The notes below the pieces were generated by a model, which saw nothing but the letters and a program-made list of their open reading frames with translations, did no database searches and was not told where the DNA came from. A DNA stretch of 64,000 nucleotides, from assembly GCA_029263715.1 (NCBI GenBank), contig JAJUFP010000007.1, positions 1 through 64,000 on the forward strand. The letters run 5' to 3'. The stretch comes from Nitrososphaera sp. Its GTDB lineage: Archaea; Thermoproteota; Nitrososphaeria; Nitrososphaerales; Nitrososphaeraceae. Position numbers and translations under genes: made by a program. Positions 27,783-37,552 of the stretch are shown piece after piece (positions within the stretch are counted from its first letter, which is position 1; every line of letters begins with the position of its first letter).

Positions 27783-28892
27783 ATGGCAGCCTTTAACGGT
27801 TTTCACACGCCCCTTTGTGACCTTTTTGGGATAAGGTATCCTGTTGTTCTTGCTGGTATGGCCGGCGGTCTGACCACGCCCCTGCTTGTTGCTGAAGTGT
27901 CAAATGCTGGAGGCCTTGGCATACTGGGGGCTGCAAGGCTTTCACCGGAGCAAACCCGGGAACAGATCCAGGCCATCAAGTCGATGACTGACAAACCCTT
28001 TGGGGTCAACTTTCTTGTCGCGCCTCCCCAGCCAAACGATCAGGACATAAGGGCGGTCCAGAAAACCCTGGATGCGTTCCGCCAAGATCTTGGGATCAAC
28101 CCGTCAGGGCAGGATAACATTACAGTACCGCCTTCCCACCTTTCAGAACAACTCGAAATAGTCTTTGAGGAAAAAGTTCCAATTCTTAGTTTTGCCCTTG
28201 GCGACCCAAGTCGATTTGTCAAGCAAGCCCATGTGGCTGGATCAAAAGTCATGGCCATGGTCACGACGGTAGAGGAGGCAAAAAAAGTTGCCGATGCCGG
28301 CTGTGACGTCATCGTTGCCCAAGGTTCTGAAGCCGGCGGCCACCGCTCTACCTTTGAAATTCCGAAGGATGGTTCAGTTCCGCTAGTTGGAACCATGGCC
28401 CTTGTTCCGCAGGTTGTCGATGCTGCAAAAAACGTGCCTGTAGTGGCTGCCGGCGGCATCATGGACGGCAGGGGAATTGCCGCCTGCCTTGCCCTGGGTG
28501 CGCAAGGTGTGCAGCTTGGAACGCGGTTTCTTGCCGCCAACGAAAGCGGGGCGTTTCTGGCCTACAAGTTGCGCATGCTTGGAGCCGCAGAAACCGATAC
28601 TGTCATCACCAGCGCGTTTACTGGCAGGCCGGCGCGCAGCATCAGGAACAGGTTTATCACAGAGTTTGAAAAATCAGGCGTTTCTCCACTATCATGGCCG
28701 CTGCAGGGCCTTGCTGCCGACGACATATACCGGACAGCCTGGGCAAAGAACAACGCCAATTACTTTCCAATTTTGGCAGGGCAAGGGCTAAGACTGCTCA
28801 AAAGCGGTCAGGGCGCGGCCGAGATCATGGAAGATCTGGTAAAAGAAACTAGAGAATCGGTAGTCAAGTTGACAAAGCTGACAAACCTCTAA
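27783..28892 (+). CDS. Nitronate monooxygenase (2-nitropropane dioxygenase family)
   Basis: TPLCDLFGIRYPVVLAGMAGGLTTPLLVAEVSNAGGLGILGAA; DVIVAQGSEAGGHRS; VPVVAAGGIMDGRGIAACLALGAQGVQLGTRFLA. Confidence 0.92.
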   Translation: MAAFNGFHTPLCDLFGIRYPVVLAGMAGGLTTPLLVAEVSNAGGLGILGAARLSPEQTREQIQAIKSMTDKPFGVNFLVAPPQPNDQDIRAVQKTLDAFRQDLGINPSGQDNITVPPSHLSEQLEIVFEEKVPILSFALGDPSRFVKQAHVAGSKVMAMVTTVEEAKKVADAGCDVIVAQGSEAGGHRSTFEIPKDGSVPLVGTMALVPQVVDAAKNVPVVAAGGIMDGRGIAACLALGAQGVQLGTRFLAANESGAFLAYKLRMLGAAETDTVITSAFTGRPARSIRNRFITEFEKSGVSPLSWPLQGLAADDIYRTAWAKNNANYFPILAGQGLRLLKSGQGAAEIMEDLVKETRESVVKLTKLTNL

Positions 28893-29030
28893 AGGACTGC
28901 GACTGTGTCTGATGCCCAATGTCTGAAAAAGACATTCTCACAGTCCTTTTCTAATGGGATGTTCGGCCGTAACAGGACCAATAGTATTCCCTTTTGCTGT
29001 GGCAGACAGTGGCTGTGTACTAGGTTTTTT

Positions 29031-29651
29031 TTACGGTCCTTTCCAAAAGGTTTTCTGGAAGCTTCCATACGTGCCATCATACTTGAAGTTAAAGTAACCG
29101 TCGCTTGCCATGATCTTTTTTGTTGACGAAAGGTTCATCCGCGTCGCTTCAAAACCGGAAGGAAGCTCAATTATTGCACGATGAATCTTGCCGGTCACCG
29201 GATTTCTCATAGGTTCAAGGTGTGCCTCTGCGATCTGTCCTATCTTGACGCGGCTGTTGATCCCCTTTGCCTCAAAGGTGATGTGCGCCCTCTTGGGTCC
29301 CTGAAATTCGTCCATAACGCTTCGGTAAACGGCAAACGGTCCCCCGCCTGCTTCTCCTGTAATGATTTTTGAGAGGGCTTCAAACTGCTCTTCGTCTGCG
29401 CGTTCATCGATGTAGAAGGAAGCCTTCCCATGACCCTCGTGTACTGGTCCAGGCCATGAGCCTATCCATGCCATGTTGAGCCTATCGAGTTTGACATTTC
29501 CGTAATTACCCTTTATGATACGGACTCCCATGACACCTTTGCAGTTGCTGTGTGTGGGTTTGGCATTGAACTGGCACGGGCAGCCCCAGTCGCAGTTACA
29601 GCTGTCAAGGTAGTAAACCTGCATCTGCCATTTTGTTTTCAATGGCCTCAA
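29031..29651 (-). CDS. DUF1326 domain protein
   Basis: YYLDSCNCDWGCPCQFNAKPTHSNCKGV motif. Paralog of 30478..31176. Confidence 0.8.
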   Translation of the reverse strand: MRPLKTKWQMQVYYLDSCNCDWGCPCQFNAKPTHSNCKGVMGVRIIKGNYGNVKLDRLNMAWIGSWPGPVHEGHGKASFYIDERADEEQFEALSKIITGEAGGGPFAVYRSVMDEFQGPKRAHITFEAKGINSRVKIGQIAEAHLEPMRNPVTGKIHRAIIELPSGFEATRMNLSSTKKIMASDGYFNFKYDGTYGSFQKTFWKGP

Positions 29652-29679
29652 TGCTGATCTTACATACTATTGCCCGGTA

Positions 29680-30474
29680 TTAAGACTTCATGCTAGTCAT
29701 AGTATCTTCCATACCTGCATTTTCCACCACTGCGCTGAAAGGGATAACCTGTGCTGCAACAAGGATGCCGGCCAGCAGCAATCCAACTCCTGCAACCCTT
29801 GCGATCCAGATCCCTTTGGACCAGATCTTTTCTCCAAAGATTATTGCGGCAAACAATGCCATCCAAAGAAGGTTCATCCATCCAAGGGCCACCATGAGCA
29901 AAAAGTACGGCCAGCAGCATCCAAGGCAGTACAGGCCGTGGTAAACGCCCATCCTGATGGCTCCGGCTGTGCCACTTTTCCACCTTCTCATGAAAAAGCT
30001 GAGGGGCGACTCGCAGTAGCCAAGGCACTTGGTCTTAAGCGAGCTGAACTGGTAGATGCCGGCAATGATCAGGACAGCGCCGTAAAGGTAGCGCAATTCC
30101 AGGATATCCATCGCCCCGTTCATAATGGCTGACCAGCCCAGAAACAGGGTCAGTCCAGTCAGGGACCATACAACAAGGTAGCAGCCGACAAAAAGAATGG
30201 TTCTAAAATGATACGGCCTTTCCAAAGACGTTGTCTGACTGCCAGACGAATTGGCCATCCTGTTGTAGAGAAGCACCATGGGCGTGATGGCCGGAAACAT
30301 CATGGCAGCCATGCCCACAGTCCAGATGGCAACAAAAAACAAGACAGACAGTGGGTCGTAACGCCCCATGACTGTCATGCCGGTCTGAAATACCTGTGAA
30401 GCAAGCCAGCTGGCTGCGGACACTGAAAAAAGCGATGCTATGATGACCTGCTGGGTCCTGTTCACCATCTTCAC
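29680..30474 (-). CDS. DUF2182 integral membrane protein
   Basis: Multi-TM; FVAIWTVGMAAMMFPAITPMVLLYNRM and MGVYHGLYCLGCCWPYFLLMVALGWMNLLWMALFAAIIFGEK are diagnostic. Confidence 0.85.
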   Translation of the reverse strand: MKMVNRTQQVIIASLFSVSAASWLASQVFQTGMTVMGRYDPLSVLFFVAIWTVGMAAMMFPAITPMVLLYNRMANSSGSQTTSLERPYHFRTILFVGCYLVVWSLTGLTLFLGWSAIMNGAMDILELRYLYGAVLIIAGIYQFSSLKTKCLGYCESPLSFFMRRWKSGTAGAIRMGVYHGLYCLGCCWPYFLLMVALGWMNLLWMALFAAIIFGEKIWSKGIWIARVAGVGLLLAGILVAAQVIPFSAVVENAGMEDTMTSMKS

Positions 30475-30477
30475 CGG

Positions 30478-31176
30478 TTATGGTCCCTTGTACTCCACCA
30501 TTGCGACGTAGGCGTTTCTACCTGATTCATCAAAGTTGAGGCTTGGCGTTACAATCCTCATCACCGCGGTCTTGGCTGCATCGGCCAGCTTCCAGGCGAA
30601 GCCCTTTGGAAGCTGCACCTTTACTTCGTGTTCTTCGCCGGTGACTGGGTTCTTGAAACTCTCCAGCTGAACATCCATTACGCCGGGGACCGAGAAGCTG
30701 CTCTTCTTGCCGTCTATCTTGACGTTGATGTCCACAAACTGTGGCTCAAGCACATACTTTAGCGTGGATGCAAAGATGGCAAACGCTCCTTCTCCTTTGG
30801 CCTTGCCTGAAAGGATGTCCAGCAGCGCGGCCCTCTGATCCTTGCTGGCCCGGTTTGTGATGAAAAGCTGCATGATGCCGTTTCCTTCATGGATGGCTTT
30901 TGGCCATGATGCAGCATACACCACGTCCAGGCCGTCAAGTCTGACATCGCCGTAGTTGCCAGTCCTTATGTGGTACAGGACCAGGGCCCGGCAAAAGCCG
31001 TTGGATGGAAATCCGTTAAAGTTGCAGGGGCAGGCGTAGTCGCAGTTGCAAGTCTCGACATAGTCGCATTTCATGCTCCACTGCGGAATCTGCGTGGTAG
31101 TCATGAAGTATATACTTGCAGCATGTAAAAAGGCATTTCTGTAGTCTTGATTGTCCCTGACTGCAAAATGTTTCAT
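30478..31176 (-). CDS. DUF1326 domain protein
   Basis: CDYVETCNCDYACPCNFNGFPSNGFCRALVLYHIRTGNYGDVRLDGLDVVYAASWPKAIHEGNG. The first ~29 residues may not be translated. Confidence 0.8.
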   Translation of the reverse strand: MKHFAVRDNQDYRNAFLHAASIYFMTTTQIPQWSMKCDYVETCNCDYACPCNFNGFPSNGFCRALVLYHIRTGNYGDVRLDGLDVVYAASWPKAIHEGNGIMQLFITNRASKDQRAALLDILSGKAKGEGAFAIFASTLKYVLEPQFVDINVKIDGKKSSFSVPGVMDVQLESFKNPVTGEEHEVKVQLPKGFAWKLADAAKTAVMRIVTPSLNFDESGRNAYVAMVEYKGP

Positions 31177-31196
31177 GAACCGGCGCTATAACTTTA

Positions 31197-31703
31197 ATGG
31201 CATCTTGTGTTATTGAAATACCAGGGAACATGGGAAAAGAATCGTCAGCAAGAATGTCTGTAGGCGAGTTGATGACCGAAAAGCTGGAGACGATAAACGT
31301 GCTGAACACGGCGCAGGAGGCCGCCATCAAGATGACCGACAGAAACGTGGGCTCGCTGGCAGTCCTAGATGACGAGGGCCAGGCGCTGGGCATAGTGACT
31401 GAAAGGGACCTGGCCCGGCGCGTATGCACGACTGAGAGTAGCAGCAACAGCATCACAGTAGAAAAGATAATGTCGTCCCCGGTGATCACCATCCGGCCAG
31501 ACTACTCGCTGGATGAGGCTGCCGACATCATGATCCAAAAGAAAGTCCGGCATCTTCTGGTGGTTGGCGACAACAACGAGCCGGTGGGGATAATCACGCC
31601 GACAGACCTGGCAGCCTACCTCAAAGAAAATGCAGACGTGCAAAGGGAGAAGTTAGACAGCGTGATCCTGAAGGTTTTGCGTGAGCATGGGCGGTACAGA
31701 TAA
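31197..31703 (+). CDS. Tandem CBS-domain protein
   Basis: Two CBS repeats: VGSLAVLDDEGQALGIVTERDLARRV and VRHLLVVGDNNEPVGIITPTDLAAYL. Confidence 0.88.
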   Translation: MASCVIEIPGNMGKESSARMSVGELMTEKLETINVLNTAQEAAIKMTDRNVGSLAVLDDEGQALGIVTERDLARRVCTTESSSNSITVEKIMSSPVITIRPDYSLDEAADIMIQKKVRHLLVVGDNNEPVGIITPTDLAAYLKENADVQREKLDSVILKVLREHGRYR

Positions 31704-31880
31704 AGGCACTCGTATTGGCGGATTGTCTGCAAAGGCATCGCTTACATCATTTCATGATGGTCTGCAATATTGTTATCTTGACAGCTACAAAAGTTGATAG
31801 CATCAGAAATTCTTCTGCTTCTCCAGATCTTCAACTGGGATGATGGCGTGTAATGTGATTGGGCCGGCAGTTACAACGAT

Positions 31881-32282
31881 GTGCCGATCTATATAATACC
31901 AGTATGCATATACTTAAATAATATGCGCGCTTATGGTACAACATCTTTGAGAACCATTACAGCATCCGATGATCGGCACAGGAAAATCAAAAAACCAACA
32001 GGCCGCGGGCATTCTCGGCCATCAGCACAGCGCATGCCGCGTCTGGATACTATCATTATGGTAGAAGACGCGCTCAAAAGCGACAGGGTTTTTACATCGA
32101 AGAATCAATTGTGGCGCAAATTGCCAAGGCAAGTTCAGTACCCAACTTTTGTAACAATCCTAGCTTATCTTGAGGAAAGCAACAAGATAACGTATGCAAA
32201 AGATGGTAGCATCGTTTGGACTTTCATGGACAAGAACAACCAGGCAACCAGAAATTCATTGGCAAGAGCAGTTACACTCTAA
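31881..32282 (+). CDS. Hypothetical winged-helix-like small protein
   Basis: SDRVFTSKNQLWRKLPRQVQYPTFVTILAYLEESNKITYAKDGSIVWTF. Start uncertain. Confidence 0.5.
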   Translation: MPIYIIPVCIYLNNMRAYGTTSLRTITASDDRHRKIKKPTGRGHSRPSAQRMPRLDTIIMVEDALKSDRVFTSKNQLWRKLPRQVQYPTFVTILAYLEESNKITYAKDGSIVWTFMDKNNQATRNSLARAVTL

Positions 32283-32635
32283 CTTGTTTTGTAGCCAAAC
32301 AAAATATCATATTCTTTGTGTGTGAGAAGGTCCAAGAATTGATAGATCTTTGTGGATTCGTCTGTCCTGATAGTGTAGACTATGCGGTGAGTGTTTCCTA
32401 TATCGTATACAAACAAGTTATCAACGCCGTGACTTTTGCGGTACTTGTCTGGGTATGGTTTTTTCTTTACGTATTCTCCTTTGTTAATGTCCTTCTTTAT
32501 GTCGATCAAGATCTCGTTGTAGAAAATTATCTTGATACGTTCATTTTCTTTTAGATCCAATTTATTCAGATAATCGGGATCAGCCTTTACTATGATTTGA
32601 GTGTCTTTTCTTCTCTTCCGTCTGTTCTTGTCCAA
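32279..32635 (-). CDS. RelE/ParE-fold-like toxin-type protein
   Basis: KKPYPDKYRKSHGVDNLFVYDIGNTHRIVYTIRTDESTKIYQFLDLLTHKEYDILFGY follows a RelE-like 'R/K...L..YRIVY.I' pattern. Confidence 0.6.
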   Translation of the reverse strand: MDKNRRKRRKDTQIIVKADPDYLNKLDLKENERIKIIFYNEILIDIKKDINKGEYVKKKPYPDKYRKSHGVDNLFVYDIGNTHRIVYTIRTDESTKIYQFLDLLTHKEYDILFGYKTS

Positions 32636-32836
32636 CTAGCCCTTGCAGTTTTATGGGAAATAGAACATGAATAAAAATACCTCTGTTGAGCGATGATACA
32701 AACATCTGTGCAGGGATTGGTGCTGTTGCACCGCTCCATACAAACTGTCTGAATATCGTTCTTGCACATCAGCGTGTTTGCCTTGTATTGCAAAGTAAAC
32801 ACATCTGCTAAATATGAAGGGCGTGTATAGATAGCC

Positions 32837-32971
32837 ATGACCAGTTCAAAAGAATCAGTGGCATGCCCGTACTGTCAGTCCAAGTTTGCAAACAATGAAG
32901 AGCTCTCAAAGCACATAGACAGGATACACCACGGCTCCGGCCTGCTTGAAGGCGATACGAGAAGGTGGTAA
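32837..32971 (+). CDS. Small C2H2 zinc-finger protein
   Basis: Manual translation: MTSSKESVACPYCQSKFANNEELSKHIDRIHHGSGLLEGDTRRW* (44 aa). Confidence 0.6.
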   Translation: MTSSKESVACPYCQSKFANNEELSKHIDRIHHGSGLLEGDTRRW

Positions 32972-32992
32972 GCCGGCTTAAGAAGCCTTTAA

Positions 32993-33544
32993 TTGAATGA
33001 CAAACAAAACCCGGATATCTTGCCTGATGAAAAGAAGACAGAGACAGTCACCTTCAGGCTTCCTTCCAGCATGATCGAAGAACTAAGGGCAGACGCAGAG
33101 ACAGAAGGCGTGAGCCTCAACAACTTTGTTGCCAAGATATTTTCAAACCACCTCCAGTGGGAAAGGTACGAAAGAAAGGTGGGCCTTCTTCCCATGACTG
33201 AGGCCTTTATCAAGGAAGTGCTGGACCAGCTGACCGACGAGGAGGTGGTAAACCTGGCCCAGAAAGTGGAGAAGGAAAAGTTCAAGAACATCCTGGCTTT
33301 CATGAAGGACGAGCAGGGTGTATCTGATTTCATCGAGATGCTGCGGGCGTGGCTTACAGTGTCATGGATGCAGCAGAGCATCGAGGTCCGGGACGGCAAG
33401 TACCACTTCAAGATCCAGCACAGCCTTGGTGCCAAGTGGTCGCTTTACGTAAAGACGCTCATCACAGAGCTTTCGCAGGACGTGCTGGGCAAGAAGGTAC
33501 AGGCCAAGACGGTGGGAAACACCCTTTCCTTTGCCTTTTTGTGA
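32993..33544 (+). CDS. Hypothetical protein with ribbon-helix-helix-like N-terminus
   Basis: TVTFRLPSSMIEELRADAETEGVSLNNFVAKIFSNHLQWERYERKVGLLPM. Confidence 0.7.
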   Translation: MNDKQNPDILPDEKKTETVTFRLPSSMIEELRADAETEGVSLNNFVAKIFSNHLQWERYERKVGLLPMTEAFIKEVLDQLTDEEVVNLAQKVEKEKFKNILAFMKDEQGVSDFIEMLRAWLTVSWMQQSIEVRDGKYHFKIQHSLGAKWSLYVKTLITELSQDVLGKKVQAKTVGNTLSFAFL

Positions 33545-33646
33545 TTGTTTCTAACGCTAGAATCGTAACCGTGTTCAAATATTAGGCCAGCCTAATTAAT
33601 CACACCCATTCCTTGGGAAGTAAAGCGGCATGTACTGCAAGTCACT

Positions 33647-33677
33647 GCCTACCCGGCTCGGGATTGGCTGGGTAGGC
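33647..33677. terminator. Inverted repeat / possible hairpin between convergent genes
   Basis: GCCTACCC (33647-33654) and GGGTAGGC (33670-33677) are perfect 8-nt complements, in the gap between a + gene ending 33544 and a - gene ending 33768. Confidence 0.35.
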
Positions 33678-33767
33678 TAAATTTTATCGTCGGTAATTCT
33701 ATTACGTTCTTGTTTATTCTGTTTAGGCCGTCATTGATCGCTGCTACCACTACCTCTAATGCCGCCA

Positions 33768-34268
33768 TCAGCCTTGGAGATAAGCGAGTCGCACCAAGAA
33801 TAGAATTGCTACAGGCCCGTAAGTTTTGGCTACGTTAATGAATGCATCGATAATCTCGTCTTCCGTTCTGTCTTTCAATTTCTTTCTTAGTGCTTTCAGC
33901 TCTTTTTTAACAGCGTTACTGCCTTCTGTTTTATCGATGATTTTATCATAACTGTCGTTTACAATCGCGGTAGCGAGGGGTTTCAAGAATTTACGGAATA
34001 CTATAATTCCGTTGGTCGTAATACGGAAGTAAGCATCAACATCGAAGCCTGAAAAATATCGTAACAACCCCTTTTCATTTAATTGGTATAATCTTCTTAC
34101 TATATCTTGGTCGTTTTGAATGTGTGTTAATATTGACTCTGGCATAACCTTTGCCAGCTGATCGGCCGTGAATAGGGCATGAGAGTCATAACGTTCCATG
34201 TCGGTTTCGAATTGTCTTACACCTGCATATGACAGCATCCATTTTTCCACCTCATCCAATTCAACCAA
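33768..34268 (-). CDS. Hypothetical protein
   Basis: 166-aa ORF with C-terminal hydrophobic segment. Confidence 0.55.
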   Translation of the reverse strand: MVELDEVEKWMLSYAGVRQFETDMERYDSHALFTADQLAKVMPESILTHIQNDQDIVRRLYQLNEKGLLRYFSGFDVDAYFRITTNGIIVFRKFLKPLATAIVNDSYDKIIDKTEGSNAVKKELKALRKKLKDRTEDEIIDAFINVAKTYGPVAILFLVRLAYLQG

Positions 34269-34616
34269 TGCATCTTTTTAACCTGAATCAGATATATTAA
34301 AAGCTAATAATAACAAACAAATTTTTCCAGCTCCACCGAACGATCGTGAATTTAGCAGAATTCCTTAGCGCCAAACTCGGAGTCCATCCCCCGAAAGGCG
34401 CACAAGGGGGATGGACCCGTTGGTCCTGCCCCTGATGACTGGAGACCTGCATGGGACAGGACCGGTATTCTGCCCTCTGTCGAAAGCATCGACTTGTGGC
34501 TGTGATATAATCAGTAGGTGTACACTGCAGTGCAAATTGGCAGATTACGCGTCTTTTCAGGTGTTGCCTGATGTGGGAACAAAGTTCCCCGGTGTTTATA
34601 AAACACAAGTCCGTCG

Positions 34617-35024
34617 TTGGTAGCGATGATGGCACAAAGAGGACTATACTACGCGGCGGCCGCTGCCATTGCAGTAGCGGGTTTGCTGCACATGGTATCG
34701 TTTTCAAATGCTGTCGGATCAAACATCAACAACGCCATCCTGTTTGGTGTGGGCGGGATGGCCCAGATCTTCTGGGTGGTTCCAATGATACGAAGGTGGG
34801 GCCTGCCGTGGTACCTTGTGGGAATTGGCGGAACAGCCGTGTTCATCGCCATATGGGCGATAACCAGAATACCGGACAACCCCATAACCGGGAGAGGGGG
34901 TCCTGTCAGTTCCATGGGACTTGCCGTCGAACTTGCACAGCTGGCGTTCATCGGCCTGACTGCGGCCATAATAGCCCTTGAAAAAAGGATGAAACAAACA
35001 AGTAACGTGCCGGAAGCAAAATAA
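34617..35024 (+). CDS. Small multi-TM membrane protein
   Basis: 135-aa ORF with four hydrophobic segments. Confidence 0.65.
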   Translation: MVAMMAQRGLYYAAAAAIAVAGLLHMVSFSNAVGSNINNAILFGVGGMAQIFWVVPMIRRWGLPWYLVGIGGTAVFIAIWAITRIPDNPITGRGGPVSSMGLAVELAQLAFIGLTAAIIALEKRMKQTSNVPEAK

Positions 35025-35028
35025 CGAG

Positions 35029-35592
35029 TCATGACCGGAGAAGTGGTTCTCTGCTCCTTATTTGGTCTATCAGCTGCTCCACCCTTGAGAGGCTCTGCTC
35101 AAGGTAGGGTATCAACTCCATGTCCATGCGTACACTATACTGCTCACGAGGGTTTTTCTTGAGGTACAGCCTTGCAGGATGGCCTTCCTCGACCAGTATT
35201 GAGGCAAAGGACCGGTGAACCGAGTGGTTTTTCAGCTCACAAAGAGTCCAGTACCAGTTGCCGTACTGCCTTGCCGCATCCAGGCCGGCAAGCAGGTCAA
35301 AGTTCTTCGTCTTGGCTGAAAGCTCGCTTTGTACGCGGTTAAAGTCAACCTGGCTGACCGGTATGTTCAGGTCCAACCTTTCATTTATCTGCACCAGAAG
35401 GGAATCGACGGCCCCGGTCACCTGCGACAGAAAACAGTCAAGGTCCATCTCTGCCTGCATCCGCACGCTTGCTGCCACAAGGCTGCCGTGCTCTGCCTGC
35501 AGCGATTTCAGGTTGTCAAGATGCTGCTCTGCCGCATACAGCTTGAACATGGGCCTGTCAGACAAGAGCCTTGCCGGGTCGCCAGAGGACAT
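35029..35592 (-). CDS. Helical protein, possibly HEPN-like
   Basis: LDCFLSQVTGAVDSLLVQINERL ... WYWTLCELKNHSVHRS resembles HEPN-like helical bundles. Assignment is tentative. Confidence 0.55.
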   Translation of the reverse strand: MSSGDPARLLSDRPMFKLYAAEQHLDNLKSLQAEHGSLVAASVRMQAEMDLDCFLSQVTGAVDSLLVQINERLDLNIPVSQVDFNRVQSELSAKTKNFDLLAGLDAARQYGNWYWTLCELKNHSVHRSFASILVEEGHPARLYLKKNPREQYSVRMDMELIPYLEQSLSRVEQLIDQIRSREPLLRS

Positions 35593-35676
35593 CTGGCTGC
35601 TTGCCAGTGAATCTTGCTTAAATCGTTTCCCTAGTCAGAGGACAAGATTTATCCTGACAGTCCACGACAAGAACCC

Positions 35677-36438
35677 ATGAGCGTACTGGCTGAAATGAAC
35701 GCCCGCCAATTAAGGGAGGCTGTAAAGGACGACACCGTCGCAGTCCTTGTCTTTGGCGCGTGCGAAAATCATGGCGATCACATGCCCTTTGGCGCTGACT
35801 TTATCATGCCCTTTGAGCTGGCCAAGAGGGTTGCCAGAAAACACCAGAACTTGATTGTGCTGCCGCCCATGCCGTACGGCGTCAGCTCGCACCACCGGGA
35901 TTTCCAGATGACCATGACTCTGGAACCAGAAACCATGGTTGCAGTAATACGCGATATCCTCCAAAGCCTGGCGGACAACAGGATACGCCATATCCTGATA
36001 ATAAACGGCCATGACGGAAACATTGCTCCTATAGAGCTGGCGGCAAGAACCGTCAAGGAAAAGAATCCTGACGTTGTGATATGCTGCCTTGAATCATGGT
36101 GGGTATTGATAGGCTCGCTGGCCCCGGGGCTTTTCAGCGTGTGGAGCGGCCTTGGGCATGGCGGTGAGGCCGAGACATCGGCCATGCTGGCTCTCCGGCC
36201 CGATCTCGTGGATATGAAGTTGGCCCCAGAGCCGGTGGTCCCAAGACTGCCAGAAAACGTAAGGATATACTGGAAGTTTAGCGAGTTGACTGATACTGGA
36301 GCCACCGGCGCTCCAAGAGAAGCGACTGCCCAAAAAGGAGAAAAGATAGCCGAGATCCTGGAAAATGTCTTGATAGATTTTCTGCAAGAGATGGACAGAA
36401 ATGACTGGAAGTATGGAAAAGAAATGAAAGGGGCTTAG
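35677..36438 (+). CDS. Creatininase/MftE family amidohydrolase
   Basis: VAVLVFGACENHGDHMPFGADFIMPFELAKRVA; NGHDGNI; GHGGEAETSAMLALRPDLVD. Confidence 0.9.
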   Translation: MSVLAEMNARQLREAVKDDTVAVLVFGACENHGDHMPFGADFIMPFELAKRVARKHQNLIVLPPMPYGVSSHHRDFQMTMTLEPETMVAVIRDILQSLADNRIRHILIINGHDGNIAPIELAARTVKEKNPDVVICCLESWWVLIGSLAPGLFSVWSGLGHGGEAETSAMLALRPDLVDMKLAPEPVVPRLPENVRIYWKFSELTDTGATGAPREATAQKGEKIAEILENVLIDFLQEMDRNDWKYGKEMKGA

Positions 36439-36674
36439 GCCTCAACGCGGCGGGTTTCAGACGGCGCAAGTCCCTTCCTTGCCTGCTCTTCTTCGATTCT
36501 GTGCCACTCCTCCACATGCCAGTCCTGCTCCTTCTTTCTCTTGTAAGAGGAGTATGCTACAAGGGCTCCAAGGATCCCAAAAACGATCATGCCAGCCGTT
36601 ATGGCCCCGATGCCTACCGATGTCATGGGGTTGGCTGCAGGAGCCTGCAAACTGGGGGCATTGGCCACTATCAT
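36435..36674 (-). CDS. Small single-TM protein
   Basis: 79-aa ORF with one TM segment and a charged tail; 4-nt convergent overlap with the creatininase gene. Confidence 0.55.
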   Translation of the reverse strand: MIVANAPSLQAPAANPMTSVGIGAITAGMIVFGILGALVAYSSYKRKKEQDWHVEEWHRIEEEQARKGLAPSETRRVEA

Positions 36675-36736
36675 GGCTATAAAGTCGACCAGCCTACTTC
36701 ACCTCTGTAATTATTATGCACACCAATTAGATAAGA

Positions 36737-36979
36737 TTATCTGCATTCAGGGATCCTGGTAAGGGTAATTCGGCCATTCTTGTAGAGCCAGTCGGACTTG
36801 AGCGAGTCATTTTTTTCAACGGGTTTGCGTCCAAGGTACTGGTCTATGGTCAACTTCCACACCTCACCCAGAAACCCGACATGGGCCAGATGCTCTCTGT
36901 GGGCTGACTGAAACTCTATCATCTCATCTTCGTTGTTGCAGAAACGGCTTGCCCTGCACGTTTCGCAGCAGACATACAT
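36737..36979 (-). CDS. Hypothetical small Cys-containing protein
   Basis: MYVCCETCRASRFCNNEDEMIEFQSAHREH. Confidence 0.5.
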   Translation of the reverse strand: MYVCCETCRASRFCNNEDEMIEFQSAHREHLAHVGFLGEVWKLTIDQYLGRKPVEKNDSLKSDWLYKNGRITLTRIPECR

Positions 36980-37069
36980 GGTGATAATATGCCATTTCCG
37001 AGCAATATGATTTTCTCAACCTGTGCTACATGTACTTTCGGCATGGCATCTTTGCTAGTCATGGCCCAA

Positions 37070-37366
37070 CTACCGCTGGTATATCTTGGTCCTTGTCACA
37101 ACTACTACTAGACCAATTATTGCGGCAATCACGCCTACCATTGTGACTGGAAACTCTGGTATGACCACTGTTCCCACTACAACGACATCGTGTGCATCAT
37201 ACGAGTAACTCCCCACCATTGTAGATTGACCCGTGGAATCCTCAAGGATATCAAAGTCTGTGGAAACACCGTCTGCGGTTACGATGTACGGTCCTTCAAG
37301 CACATTGCTAACCTTTATGAATGAAGTGCCCCTGGTACTGCTTTCTCCTTGCACTGCAAAGGACAT
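37070..37366 (-). CDS. Small surface protein with PEF-CTERM-like tail
   Basis: C-terminal VVIPEFPVTMVGVIAAIIGLVVVVTRTKIYQR: PEF motif, TM helix, basic tail. Confidence 0.55.
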   Translation of the reverse strand: MSFAVQGESSTRGTSFIKVSNVLEGPYIVTADGVSTDFDILEDSTGQSTMVGSYSYDAHDVVVVGTVVIPEFPVTMVGVIAAIIGLVVVVTRTKIYQR

Positions 37367-37378
37367 CTGCCGGTCTTC

Positions 37379-37552
37379 CTAGTTGAATTCAATGCCGGCG
37401 ACACTTGAGCTGCTGGCGACCTCTATCTCGTACGGTTTGTAGATGTGGTAGGCAGCACCAATTATTATGATAGCAATGGTGAGAGGCCATAGAAAATAAA
37501 TTACAACAGCGGCGATAATCAAATAGTCGAGAATTCCCCGCCGACGAGCCAC
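37379..37552 (-). CDS. Small membrane protein (GTG start)
   Basis: Manual translation: VARRRGILDYLIIAAVVIYFLWPLTIAIIIIGAAYHIYKPYEIEVASSSSVAGIEFN*. Confidence 0.45.
   Translation of the reverse strand: MARRRGILDYLIIAAVVIYFLWPLTIAIIIIGAAYHIYKPYEIEVASSSSVAGIEFN

Noticed and set aside
32216-32554. 112-aa plus-strand ORF
   Set aside because: Antisense to the RelE-like gene 32279..32635, with hydrophobic Phe/Val-rich shadow composition.
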